Positions 53,101 to 63,564 of a stretch of DNA of 64,000 bases are shown here, one piece after another. The stretch is from Symbiodinium kawagutii. Its lineage: Eukaryota > Sar > Dinophyceae > Suessiales > Symbiodiniaceae. The number at the start of each line of letters is the position of its first letter. Within the stretch, counting starts at the first letter, position 1. The stretch lies in contig VSDK01009674.1 in the NCBI GenBank assembly GCA_009767595.1, forward strand, positions 250,325-314,324, written 5' to 3'. The notes under the pieces are model-generated. The model had not been told where the DNA came from. It searched no databases and worked only from the letters and a program-made list of their open reading frames with translations. The translations under genes were made by a program, and so were the position numbers.

Positions 53101-55563
53101 CCGCATACAGAAAGCTCTCATGTCACGAGATCTCAGTTGGTATGTGTTTGTGTCGGGATCATCATCCCAAAGCCTGTAGAGAAGCTGCTGATACTTGGAT
53201 GATGCCGATGATAGCCACAAATGAGCATCATTGATCACAACCAACTTCTTCATTGATATGTTCAGTTGGGAGATTGCATATTACACACACAGACATTTAC
53301 AAGTATTGCTGGGAGCCATTCTGATCCGTGGGAATGCAACACCCATCAGAATGGCCGTGACCTTTGGCCTCGTAACTGGTGCACGGGCCTTGGGGAGGCC
53401 ATTCAAGTATCAAACTATGCACTTCCACAGCGTTTGCGAAGGAGGTGAAACTTGGCCGCTGGGTCACGCAATTCTTGAAGGTTTACAGCTGCGAATGGGA
53501 GCTTCATGAGTTTCATAGGTGGGTGAAAACATTGTGAAACTCATCGTTTCTGGGAGTTTCAATGAGTTTCGCGTGCTTTGTTATTGAGAAATTGTTACCA
53601 CATGTAATGCTGTTATGGCATGTTGCGATTACAATCCATTTCACCAATTCCAAGCTTTCGGGAGAATGTCAACTTGCACATGCCCAGCAATGGTTTCATT
53701 TGGAGCTCATAGGAGCATCAAGGCAGCATCATCAGATTGCGGGACATGTTTAGAGTCCTGTCGTGTGGATGGGAGAGCTGGGCATGCTTCATGTGTTTCA
53801 CATGAGTCAAGCTGTTCCCTTGTGTTTTTTAATATCTCATTAATTAGGTGAAAGCCATGGGTTCACAGTTAGACAACTTGGTACAATTCTTGATGTCAAG
53901 AATGCCATTTTGATGTCCTTTGAGGTTGATGGACCGCTGGTTTTGCGGGGTATTCCTTGCCCCAATTTATAGACCATTCGATGACATTCATGATGACGAC
54001 CACAACAAAGCCCTAAAGATTTGATAGCTTTCTGTCAGCAAGTGTTTTTCAGCCAGTGGCTGTCTATTGACAACAGTATTGACAGCCACTACAGATCTGG
54101 TCTTGCTTACACTGGTAACAACAAGGCCTAGTCGTAGGTCTGTTGGCAACCGACCAATAAATGAGCGACCCGGATTTGAGCTGTTACATAGCAAGTAGGT
54201 GGATCAACATGGATCTTCCATAGGCCAAACATATTGTATTTATATCCCTTAGCCCGTGTGGACCGTATTTTGGCTCCAAATGGCTAGCAAGTCACAAGTG
54301 GTGACAAAGGCGGATTGCTGATGCAGTTCAGCCACCATCTTGCTCTATATCGACATCCGTATGAACCCTTGTTTTCTTACCACGACTCTTTGCTGTGTGG
54401 CTATCGGTAGTATTGTCAGTACCGTATATGTATTCCTCATATTACTGACACTGGTATTGCTGTCCGATTCGGCAAGGTAGCTTGCACTGACACTTTCTAC
54501 CTTGCCAAGGTTCATTCCCTTGAAAGAGTTCTATGAGATGCAAGATGAGGATACCCGAAAGCGCCGGAATCCCAGGAACCAATCCCCGGCAGCAAGAATG
54601 ACGCAGCTGCTTTTTGACTATCATGTTTGACTCGAAACTAGTGAGAACTTTCGGGGTTCATGTTGCATGTTGGCCCCATGTAAGCCGCAGTAAAGACCGT
54701 CAAGTCCAAGTCTTGCTGGATCGTCAAGAGCTTGGTTCTGCCTTCCGAGGCTGGGATAGATATTGGATGGTGACCAGGGATGGTTTGGCTCACCCATTGG
54801 TCTATCGACATCCCGTGAGGGAGGCGTGGACAGCAGCTGGGCCGGGTTTTGCATTCGCGCTGGTGGAATGTACACTGCAGTGAGATTAATGTGCATGGTT
54901 TGCTCAAATGTTTGAGCGCACCATGTACGACATACTGTATAGCTGCATAAAGTTGTGCACATATACATTTGTATTTGTCTACATTCCTGCTCCCACAATC
55001 ACATACTGTACATAGGCCTAGTGCTTTTGGACTTCCATTCTATGTCATAGGCACCCACAGGTTGCGGTGCTGCTGAACATGGTGGTCGCTGCAGAAGATA
55101 ATGGTAAAAACAAGTGGTTGATGAGGGCTGATCATGGCTGATCATGTCTGATCATGGTTTCAATATGCTTTAGTTTTAACCGTGGAGATCTAGTGGAGAT
55201 GCGTAAGCCAATAGTTTTAATAGTTTGAATACTGATAAGCTGCAAACCACCGTCCACCGCCACTGTTTATGAATAGCTCATGATGTCTATCGACATATGA
55301 ACGGTTTATCAACTTAGATCTCTCCTGGGGACAGCGGCTACAACGTCATGACGCCTGGCTATCCAGGTTGGCTTGCTAGCTTGGACCCTTTTCACAGACT
55401 CCTAAGGTGGGTTCCTGTTGGAAACTTGGATAGAGCTAAGCATCACAAGAACGAACTACATTGCCCACAAGTAGTAATTATGCAGAAGTACGGAATAGAG
55501 CACCACAAGTAATTATGTGTACAGTTCACAGATGCCACGTACGCCTATCTATCTATCTATCTG

Positions 55564-55620
<57 letters not shown>

Positions 55621-57138
55621 GTCTATATATATATATTATGTATTCAAATATCAAAAAACACTGTATGCATATGTATATAGAGTTTTGATCCATACAATGA
55701 ATCTACTTCCAGCAATTATCAACCACAACTCATTTCAGGTTCAAAGCTACAAGTACTAGGGTCCAGGGTCCACCTTGTAGTAGTCATGGATCCACTGTTG
55801 GCAATTTCACTGGTGATTCCTTGCGTTCATGCACAGAGAAGGCCGACTGCACTAAGTGCTGGCACGTCATGAGGGGTTTAGCATTGGATCGCTCCGACCT
55901 TGGTGGTTTCTTGGTGGACAAAGCTACAGCATGCTAAGGGCTTTATGTTTCTCAGTGAACTTCTCAACTAGTCCGATTTTTGTCCAATGGAAATGGACCA
56001 ATATACATGGACCTTCAATGGGATTAACCATCTGTAAAATTTGATGGTAAATGTATAAATGGGATGACCTTAAATGGGACATGTATTTGATTTACCTTAA
56101 GATTTCTTGGTGCAACATATTTTGGTCATCGCAGAGGGCTATGGCTAAGTGTTTCTGGCCCTTGGAAAAGCACCGGTTTGCAGGACACCAGCATGATGTT
56201 TCATTGTGGCCCTCCCTTTTGTGCTGCCTGGGCGGTGGTGCGGAGCTTGGTGCTGACACCCCGTCCCAAGTGCTGACCGATTTGGGTCTCCGGGTTCAAT
56301 AGCTGGGTTGTCGTTTGATACAAAGCCCACCGGAAGCGTACCGGAAGAGATTCCAGTGTTGTTTGCTTCAAGCTCAGGGTACTGAATCATGGTGATTGTT
56401 TCAAAAATGAAACTTGGCATATGGCTTTCTGGCATCATTTCGCTGGGCCAAGAACTTGGTGCTTGTGGATGGATGGTTGTGATGGCCATCAATGGACCAA
56501 TCTTGTTTGGCCATTGATGCCGTTGTTAGAGCTTTTTCCGAAGGAATTCTCTCTTCACTTTGCAAGATTCTTTAGAAATCAGTTGTCCTTGGACATTGTT
56601 TGTTAATCCTGGCCACTCTCCGGGGCAGCCTTGGCGGTGCCGATTACACGCGAGGCGCCTGATTGACCAAATTGAGCAGCAACTGATCATCTCAAGAAAG
56701 CTCGCTACTGTAGAGAGAATTCAAGGATATTCATTTGGCTTGTGGTTTCGAACATTTGAAGAACTCCCTTGGTATTCACAAATGGTGGGTTGACTAATTT
56801 TTCCTCACAGGGGTTGGAACCACCAACCAGTCATGAACTTGATTTGGAAGAAACCTCTACAATGACAAGCAATCGCAAGGATTCCTACGAAGGTGAAACC
56901 TCTACAAGTCTACACGGCAGTTGTAGCTGGGTAGCTGCGGTGCCGCGCTCAGGATGATGCTGCAAGTCCTGAGGGGAGGAGCCTGGCTACTGCCACAATC
57001 TGTGGTAGATCACCAGCTATGTTGGCACTGGTGTCGGTTTATAAGAGCGCTGAACCGACTACTCACTGTCATCAACCCGTCAAAAGCTTTTTTTGTAGCC
57101 ATTATTGGCTGGGTTGTTTTTCCTTGTTATGAATCATC

Positions 57139-57186
<48 letters not shown>

Positions 57187-60100
57187 ACCCCCAACATGAT
57201 GGCTTATCCCCACTTTGAGAAAGAAGTAGGGGGCCAGGCATGAGCAATTTTGCCACCTGCTCGGGTTGTGACAGACTGTCAGGAAGATCCAAGAAAGAAT
57301 GCTTCCTCCACATGAAGTCCAGGAGACTTGGAAACTTCTGCCATGTTTGATGCTACAGATCAGTACCGCTATGGGGTGGATTGATGAATGTGTGAAATGT
57401 GACCTAGATCCGGGGGATACCAACATGGGCTGCTATGTGCAGTCTTGGGACTCCGTCTATGGTTGATACCAGCCTTTACTCCTTACCAATGCCATTCACT
57501 TTGGATGTTTCAGGTGGGTTCATATGAGTATGTCCATGAATTGTGAGACACGTAGACCATCGTTGACCAATGAAAGTGATGATATTTGAGAAGCAATTGG
57601 GTACATTCATGGTATATACCCATGGGCCGCATAATGATGAATTGAGAATCTCGTCAGGCATATGCTGTACCAGGATGGGAATGATACAATTGTTTCAGCC
57701 ACATAGAGTTGTGGATTGAACCCCACTTTGCATCCTTAGGCCCTGTGCAGCGAGCCTTACAAGGGTTTACGACCCTAGGTTTGAGCACTGAAACACACTA
57801 TTCTCGTACCCATACCTTTACCCATAAACCATTCTCCCCAGATGGTCGCCAGATGGTGGATGATGACACAAATAGCTGAACAGGCGACCTTACATGCCAC
57901 ACCAGACTCCAGATGGAGCCTGCTGCACAATTCGGCCACTAGTAAACTCCAGGATCACATGACGCCCCAGCATTCTAAATGCAACGAATCATGGTCGCAT
58001 GATTTGTGTGGTGTTTTGTTTTATTGATGTGTGTTTGTCTCATAGTTTCTTTCACATTGTTGAGGATACGATACGCATAGAACTAAGTTGAAGTCGCTAA
58101 CGAATACACTCTCATCATCTCGTATCCACATTCACAGACTACATAGCGGATTCCATCAGCACCATGGTGATGATCGTGGTTGTGTTGATGATGACGCGGA
58201 TGACGTCGAGCAGCAATAGACGCAGAACAACAATCAAATCTACTTCCAGCATTGGTTTGTTTGCGATTCCCTCAAGCTGCCTATGTTTGTTGCAGGAAGA
58301 GCTGACCAGACGATTGGATGAAGCCATTGACAAAATTGGCATCAAGATGTCTTGGGAGGCAAGCCTCACCGCGTGGCAAAGCTGGAGATGCAGAGTGTTT
58401 TTTTTAGATTTTTAATGTCATTTCAACATGGCAAGTACAGTAGCCGAAGGTTTGCCCAATCACAACAAATCTCATCTCTCATTCCACAACCAAATGGAGG
58501 TGGTTTCGAAGCATAAGCAGCATATATGATGATATACTAATATGCAAAACAAGGTGAGCAGCTACCTAAATTGTTGAGACAACTGATTTTGACCTCGGTC
58601 AGCATGGTAGTATGTGCTGATATGTGTCGCTACATTTGTTGTCCCCAAGAAATGGTCGATTACCAGATGCTTATATGTCCCACGTGTTGTGACCTGCAAT
58701 TCCTGGGGACAAGCTGAAACCTAATGATTTATAGTATTTAGATTTCACCAAAATGGCTGTGTCCTGCATTCATTGGCTTCCTTTTGCCGAAAGCACACTG
58801 GTCGTGCCATGTATCGTTGGGGTCTGCACTTGTAGGGTGACATAGCATGACACAACGCCGCACTTTGCAAGCCGCCTTGCCTGCATAGTAGGCTAGTCTG
58901 TTGCTGGTTGACTGGCTGCCTCTGTTTATGATGTTCATAATGTTTTCCATAATGTTGTTTGATTTTTGGTTGTCTGGCTGTTTGTTTTTTTTCGTTGATT
59001 ATATGAGCTGAGTGTCCGCCGAAGTTCCAAATGAATGGACAAGTAAGGAGCTGCTAGCGGCTCTGGCCCGGCTGATAGGGCAAGGGCCCACCCAGCACCA
59101 AGATCCCCAATTGTCAAGCCTGGTGCTGGAACATTCCTCCCAGCTGGTATGATATCGATATATCGATATCCATCTTTCTGCACGTATTTATTTTCATTTT
59201 TTTCTGGACCATGTGATTGGTTCTTTGGTTGAAAGGTCAGTTGGATCTTGTTTTTTTTGCCTGGTTATTTTAATCAAAGAACATTTGCTGATAAGACACA
59301 TGTCTTTGGTTGGTCATATATTTGGTTATTTCGCTGGCAGTGCGTGAGTGCGTGAGTGGTTTGGTTGCTTGCCTCAAGGAAGCCTACCCCAGATGCTCGC
59401 AAGGAAGGGGATTTCGCCATCAACGACAACTTGGGGAACTGCCCGGGTCCCTGGTGGCTCATGGCAGGAGCCTGGCATGGGGACATGTTTACTTTTCTGA
59501 AGACTTACAGGACTAGTATTTCCACACTGTCCAAGCTGTGTTCTATTTTTTACAAATTGGTGTATGTGACTGTGTTTTCAGTGTGGACCGATTTGACCAG
59601 GAAACAGCCAGACTTAGTATGCCTAGTTCCATTATCATTGGGTTATCTTCTCGCAAAGATGAATATAATTGGTTTGTAGCCCATTCTCTCATTATCATAA
59701 TGTATAGCTCTTTCCGTTGTCAAACAGTTCTAACCGAATCTTCTTGCAATTTCATGAAAGAAACCCAGCTGGTTAAAGGGCACTGGTTGTTGCAGCAACC
59801 CCACTGTGCATCCATGGCTTGTCAGCGACCCCGTGGGGTTGTCCATGGCCATCCATCATGGATCTCTGCCACGAGGTCACTATGCCTCCCCGGGCACGCA
59901 GAATAACAAGAAGAAAGCTGGGCTCAGGTTGGGTTTCCAAGGGGTGACCCATGGTGATTGGGCTGCGTGGTTCGTTGCTCAAGAATTATTGAGTGACCAC
60001 AGAGCAAGCTCATCATCTGAAACCAAGCGGTGCCAGGGGGCTCATTTTGACCTTGGAGACCGGGCGGTACGTTTCTTGTCATGTCCATGACTAGGATTGC

Positions 60101-60877
60101 TATGATTTGCTACGCAAGGTACTGTACCTCTCTTGTCATTTCTATGACTATGATTGCTTGAGTAATAGTATCCATCGCCCACTCTGACTCTGGAAATTCC
60201 TTCCAAACACAAGAAACGATTCCTGGCTATGGCATTGTCCCTCGATCGCCGGACCTCGGGTTCAATCCCCGGGGTGCAACACTAGGCGGACAGGCGGGCA
60301 GCTACTCCACCCCTGCAGTTGAGGGGATGAGCTAGGGTGCTCCCCGACAAACCTACTACTACTAGAAACGATTCCTGTTTATGTTGATTGTAATGCGCCT
60401 TTCCATCTTTTTTTTTGGATCGCTTCCATAATGGGAACGGCACTTGACAGCCACGGCGCATTCGGTGGACACCCCAGCCATACAACATACAAGTTTGCCT
60501 TCCAGCATGGATGTCTTCAGGTTCATGTCAATGTGGTGGCTGTTCCAACAATACAACATGGCTGGTCCTGGCAGGTTCCGGTGATTCCTGAAGCAATTGG
60601 GTAGACGTTTCGATTCGTTCAATGAGTTTCAACATGTTTCAACATCATTACAGCATGTAGGTGCAGTTGTTTCAACATGTTTCAACATCATTACAGCATG
60701 TAGTTGCAGTTTTAATTTGTTTGAACATCACCCTTCTCCAGAACCCCCACCGCAGCAGCAGGATGGCGAAGCCATCACTCGCTAACCTCAGCCAGGATTC
60801 TGCACCGGACAACCATTGCTGGAGAAGACATCCCCGCAAAGTTCGATGGTCGAAGCTCTATGCACTTGGATCTTTGA
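47054..60877 (+). CDS. TauD/TfdA-like Fe(II)/2-oxoglutarate dioxygenase gene (split; about 15 exons)
   Basis: Exons 47054-47166, 47558-47645, 47829-47855, 48218-48248, 49663-49697, 50083-50108, 50954-50992, 53398-53454, 54510-54562, 54750-54820, 56184-56231, 59404-59440, 59876-59927 and 60796-60877, plus a less certain one at 56629-56654, give one frame of over 250 codons. Established for the family: non-haem iron held by HxD and a distal His, 2-oxoglutarate bound by Arg, oxidation of taurine-like or carboxylated substrates. Seen here: WHID (50967-50975), the distal His in HYASPGTQ (59878), and an Arg split over the last junction, followed by ILHRTTI. The substrate is not predictable. The part between 56231 and 59404 is incomplete. 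No promoter is evident. Introns start GC at seven or more places. Confidence 0.88.
47558..47645 (+). CDS. Dioxygenase exon 2
   Basis: The acceptor is TTGAGCTCAAG|C and the donor is GCGCCT. It reads LNSTRIKDD, then MKKYRVLVFKDQGRLSGERQ, the conserved 'vLvFkDQ' strand and turn of TauD-type enzymes. Phase 0 at the end. The start could be 47538. Confidence 0.88.
47829..47855 (+). CDS. Dioxygenase exon 3 (27 bases)
   Basis: The acceptor is CCTTGCTGACCAG|G and the donor is GCCGCT. It reads VQISRQLGT, the 'QxxISRxFG' helix that follows GERQ in this family. Microexon, phase 0 at both ends. Confidence 0.85.
48218..48248 (+). CDS. Dioxygenase exon 4 (31 bases)
   Basis: The acceptor is CAGCTGTGCCCAG| and the donor is GTGGTT. 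It reads IESTFYKHPK plus one base, completing Ser with the next exon. STFYKHPKS is characteristic of algal members. Confidence 0.88.
48249..49662 (+). other. Dioxygenase intron 4
   Basis: It contains open frames on both strands (minus 48258-48701, plus 48954-49253) that are not exons if the gene model holds. It also contains a degenerate repeat of 'gatccataccc' at 48460-48560. Confidence 0.7.
49663..49697 (+). CDS. Dioxygenase exon 5
   Basis: The acceptor is TTTGGCTGCGTCAG|G and the donor is GCCACT. It reads (S)PHPDIFRVSND. It joins exon 4 (phase 1) and exon 6 (phase 0) exactly. Confidence 0.9.
50083..50108 (+). CDS. Dioxygenase exon 6 (26 bases)
   Basis: The acceptor is GCGCTGCCCCGAG|G and the donor is GTGTGG. 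It reads ETQGCVGV plus two bases of Gly, leading into the iron-binding exon. Confidence 0.85.
50954..50992 (+). CDS. Dioxygenase exon 7 (iron-binding HxD)
   Basis: The acceptor is CGCCGACGAG|G and the donor is GCGCGT. It reads RTGWHIDGTFQA and two bases of Arg. His (50967-50969) and Asp (50973-50975) are the expected iron ligands. 39 bases, phase-matched on both sides. Confidence 0.92.
51780..52430. repeat. Repeat unit of about 231 bp, two copies with hairpin, in intron 7
   Basis: Copies at about 52012-52155 and 52241-52385 share 'ggcaaaaa.cttcctac', 'ggaaaaac..ttttcg.cgc' and 'aagtttggcag'. Copy 1 contains the perfect inverted repeat CCTACGGC-acc-GCCGTAGG. Open frames of up to 189 codons across it are by-products. 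Confidence 0.75.
53398..53454 (+). CDS. Dioxygenase exon 8
   Basis: The acceptor is GCCTTGGGGAG|G and the donor is GCCGCT. It reads (R)PFKYQTMHFHSVCEGGET and two bases of Trp. It fills exactly the segment between the iron-binding exon and the next. Confidence 0.92.
54510..54562 (+). CDS. Dioxygenase exon 9
   Basis: The acceptor is CTACCTTGCCAAG|G and the donor is GCCGGA. It reads (W)FIPLKEFYEMQDEDTRK and one base of Arg. The FxPLKExYE segment is typical of the family. Confidence 0.9.
54750..54820 (+). CDS. Dioxygenase exon 10
   Basis: The acceptor is CTGCCTTCCGAG|G. It reads (R)WDRYWMVTRDG, then LAHPLVYRHPVR, with a GA donor at 54821. If the GTGAGG at 54815 is used instead, the exon ends after HP. 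Both leave phase 0. Confidence 0.88.
55545..55620. repeat. (TATC)n microsatellite
   Basis: About 18 tetranucleotide units with one interruption, in the dioxygenase intron after exon 10. Confidence 0.95.
56184..56231 (+). CDS. Dioxygenase exon 11
   Basis: The acceptor is GCACCGGTTTGCAG|G and the donor is GCGGTG (alternatively GTGCTG at 56220). It reads DTSMMFHCGPPFCAAW, matching the TMMFHCG block after HPLVYxHP in algal homologues. Confidence 0.85.
56629..56654 (+). CDS. Possible dioxygenase exon 12
   Basis: The acceptor is CTCTCCGGGGCAG| and the donor is GCGCCT. It reads LAVPITRE. A PxxRE segment is expected near here, but phase fits only if exon 11 ends at 56219. A longer reading to RRLIDQIEQQL is the alternative. 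Confidence 0.4.
57140..57186. repeat. (ATC)n microsatellite
   Basis: About 15 units, in the dioxygenase gene between exons 11 and 13. Confidence 0.95.
59404..59440 (+). CDS. Dioxygenase exon 13
   Basis: The acceptor is ATGCTCGCAAG|G and the donor is GCCCGG. It reads EGDFAINDNLGN and one base of Cys. It could begin at 59392 (ARKEGDF). This is the strand before the distal His. Confidence 0.88.
59876..59927 (+). CDS. Dioxygenase exon 14 (distal His)
   Basis: The acceptor is CTCTGCCACGAG|G and the donor is GTTGGG. It reads (C)HYASPGTQNNKKKAGL and two bases of Arg. His 59878-59880 is the predicted third iron ligand. Confidence 0.9.
60212..60377 (+). mobile_element. SINE-like insertion with 14-bp target-site duplication
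   Basis: The sequence agaaacgattcctg occurs at 60212-60225 and again at 60364-60377. The 138 bp between (60226-60363) start gctatggcattg, contain a tRNA-type B box (ggttcaatcc, 60259-60268) within a good 5-bp T-stem, and end in an (ACT)n tail. A weak A-box-like tggctatggc sits at the 5' end. This structure defines a retroposed short element. It lies in the last intron of the dioxygenase gene. Confidence 0.82.
60626..60711. repeat. 43-bp tandem duplication
   Basis: Two copies of a 43-base unit beginning gtttcaacatgtttcaacat, differing at one base, immediately upstream of the terminal dioxygenase exon. Confidence 0.9.
60796..60877 (+). CDS. Dioxygenase terminal exon
   Basis: The acceptor is ACCTCAGCCAG|G. 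It reads (R)ILHRTTIAGEDIPAKFDGR, then SSMHLDL and TGA 60875-60877. The Arg split over the junction with exon 14 and the HRTTI strand match the family's 2-oxoglutarate-binding end. Confidence 0.92.
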
Positions 60878-61295
60878 GAAAAAAAAGCTGCAGCCTTGAC
60901 ATCAGCTACCCATGGATGATAATGACACGTATGGCATCAGTCACAGGGACATGATCACCAGTGTGAACACTCCAACTGGGCACACCAGGTCGGATGGACC
61001 TGTGCAGGCAATTGTTCAACCTGCCTTCAAGATCCATTTCTCGTTGGTGGGATGATGACCAATCATACGTGGGGATGATGACCCAGTTGGCTATCTTTTT
61101 TTGATGAGATATGACTAGTTATGACCAATACCCAGTTGACAAATATTTTGAGATGATTTTTACTCACCAACCAGAATGTGTGTCATGGATATCCATTCAG
61201 CTCCCACAGAATGCAGCTGAGACATGTGGTCCATGCGCAGAACCCACAAATATGTGCCTAATTTACAGGAGGTATAGCTTGTCAGCGACAAAGGT
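60878..61295. other. Downstream of the dioxygenase stop; no gene recognised
   Basis: This probably contains the 3' UTR. Two variants of 'gatgatgacccag'/'gatgatgaccaat' occur near 61050-61090. No canonical AATAAA was identified. Confidence 0.4.
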
Positions 61296-61553
61296 TCATG
61301 TTTGTGCTTTTGGTTTTGTTTTGTTGTGCAAACATTGGCAGAGGACATCCATCCAGATCAATTTTCGTTCATGGTGAAAGCAGCTCTGAAGGGCTGTGAT
61401 TTGTTCAGCAGAGGGGGTGAACTCTGGCAGAGAATCTCCGTTGAGCCAGATTGGTTCCATTGCTTCTTGGTTGTATAGATCCACATTGTTGATCATTACG
61501 AAAGTTGGTTGCATATATATTTCACGATAATACTTTAAGACAAGTTGAAACAT
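61296..61553 (-). CDS. Minus-strand ORF, low support
   Basis: 85 codons: MFQLVLKYYREIYMQPTFVM, then INNVDLYNQEAMEPIWLNGD, then SLPEFTPSAEQITALQSCFH. No splice sites are examined beyond its ends. Product unknown. Confidence 0.28.
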   Translation of the reverse strand: MFQLVLKYYREIYMQPTFVMINNVDLYNQEAMEPIWLNGDSLPEFTPSAEQITALQSCFHHERKLIWMDVLCQCLHNKTKPKAQT

Positions 61554-61904
61554 AGATCCCTTTTTTCTAGTGCACGTTGAAATTCGGCCAGATTCTCATT
61601 TGTTCATCACCGTCACCGTCGAAACGACCGCAGCTGATTGCTCTACGGTGTGTTTCGAGCCCATTAGGCTGGGTGTGATGCTGGAAGATGTAGGAATGGT
61701 TTCACCATGGTTTGCCTTTGACTTGACACTATTAAAACATTGAAATTAATACTGTTCAAACCTTGAACGGTTGCCCACCGAAGTTGCACAATGGTGTCCG
61801 CTGGAAGTCTATTCGGTATTTTGTTGTTGTCCCGTTTCAAACCTGAACTTGAAAATGGTTGGCCGGTGAAGTGGACAAATGCGTATTCCAGAGCATTTGG
61901 ATTA

Positions 61905-61968
61905 GTATACATATATATATATATATGCAATTATATACATATACACGAATATATATATATATATATAT
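61905..61968. repeat. (TA)n tracts
   Basis: Two (TA)n blocks with a short spacer. Confidence 0.9.
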
Positions 61969-62879
61969 CATGATATGTCCATATTTTGAGCCTCAACACG
62001 GGTGGGATTGGCGCTTGCTGCCTCCCCTTTCTCAGGGAGCGACTCATGTGGGATGATCGGATTGACCTGCCAGCAAGCTCATGTGATACATTGTGATACC
62101 TACGTGGATCTACTGTACCACGAGGGAAGCCGCATCCAATCCTATGACTCCCATGACTTTATTTGCAAGGAGGCTGACTGACTGGGCCCCCTGGGGCCCT
62201 TGGGGCCCCTACTTATCCCCATGCCCAGACTACTAAATAATTGTGTTTGAATTGTTTTTGTCACATGGTTTACCTTGCTTGCTTCCGGTAAACAAAGTGC
62301 CTGCGATCCTTCTTCTGTGACTTCTCCAAGGTGAATTGACCGCCTTGGTCTCCAGTACACTTGTGAAATCGAAGGATTGACGTTGAAGCAAAATTACCTA
62401 CGTTGAATTACCTACATGCAAGGACCTTCGCGCCTTTTGTGCCTCAATGTTGCGCCAGAACCATTGTACCGCCAATAGATTTTGGAGCTGACTATCCTGA
62501 CCTGCACCCGAATCGGCTTCCTTCCGTCGGCAGGTTGGGCCCCAGTGTCATCCCATGGCGGACTTGCAAACCCCACTGACGGATGAAGGTGATCAGGGTG
62601 GGACTGTCAAGTCACGCTATAGATAGATTGATGATTGTGAATATACACATGGTGTATACATATATATATATATATAGATATGAAAATGCTTAATTACAAC
62701 ATGTCATGTATATATGTATATACATAGTAGCCAGAGTTCAGTATTGTATATCCAACAATGGGGGCATCCTGGAATCATCTAAACATGCTGGTATTGGATT
62801 ACATTCTCATCAAAAAAACTCAAAAACATGAATAAGACTTCGGAGATAGGGTACCCCCAAACCAACCAAACATAATCGC

Positions 62880-63200
62880 TTTGACAGGTATCGTAACTGG
62901 CTATATTTGTATTTACTATATATACAATACATAGCCATATTTATTGACAGATATATGTATATATATACTATATATATATATATATTTCTTGATTTACATA
63001 TGTACATATATATATACATATATATATATTTATTTATTGATTTACATATGTACATATATATATATATATTTATGTTTATATTTATATATGTATATATTTA
63101 TAAATGTATTTGTATGTATATATATATATGTTCACATATGTACATGAATATCTATATATATATATATATGCGTATATGTATATATACTGTCTTCATAGAT
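62880..63200. repeat. AT-rich (TA)n / TTTACATATG region
   Basis: Repeated 'gatttacatatgtacatata' phrases at about 62991 and 63039 within (TA)n DNA. Confidence 0.85.
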
Positions 63201-63231
63201 ATTTAGATATACAAACCAAAACTGGAGGTAC

Positions 63232-63564
63232 GTGCGTTGGGAGACAGATTTTGTCCACATGTATGGGTCCGAAAAAGTGGCCACGTTTAAAGTGGAATAT
63301 TTGGGACCCAATTTCAGAGGCATCTCAGGGGCGTTGATCATTTTTCCAGCTTGGGGTTCAATCATTTGGACTCATAATCTAGCGACTAGAGCCTCTGGTT
63401 CCGAATTGAAGATGATCATGTGGTATCCTATGGCTACCTTGCTCTTTCCCCAGTGGAACCTGCTTGATCATCATTTCACCACTGGCATGAACTACTCATA
63501 CTTTGTGCCCAAAATTCAGATGGTCACAGCAGCGAGCCACCCAAAAAAAGACTCCCAGTGGTGA
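63232..63564 (+). CDS. Open 110-codon segment, product unknown
   Basis: Reads WETDFVHMYGSEKVATFKVE, then YLGPNFRGISGALIIFPAWG, then SIIWTHNLATRASGSELKMI, ending in TGA. The ALIIFPAW..H pattern is vaguely like cupin-type oxygenases, but this is only a resemblance. No splice pair is found. It may be chance. Confidence 0.33.
   Translation: MRWETDFVHMYGSEKVATFKVEYLGPNFRGISGALIIFPAWGSIIWTHNLATRASGSELKMIMWYPMATLLFPQWNLLDHHFTTGMNYSYFVPKIQMVTAASHPKKDSQW

Noticed and set aside
52948..53253. 101-codon minus ORF with protein-like composition
   Set aside because: It lies in a dioxygenase intron on the opposite strand with no splice or family support; a nested gene remains possible but is not claimed.
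54262..54290. Spliced-leader relict (ccgtattttggctcc)
   Set aside because: Needs an internal deletion and an insertion to match; too weak.
60226..60300. Intact tRNA gene
   Set aside because: T-stem and B box are present, but no pairing acceptor stem and the A-to-B box spacing is about 10 bases short; it is a SINE head instead.
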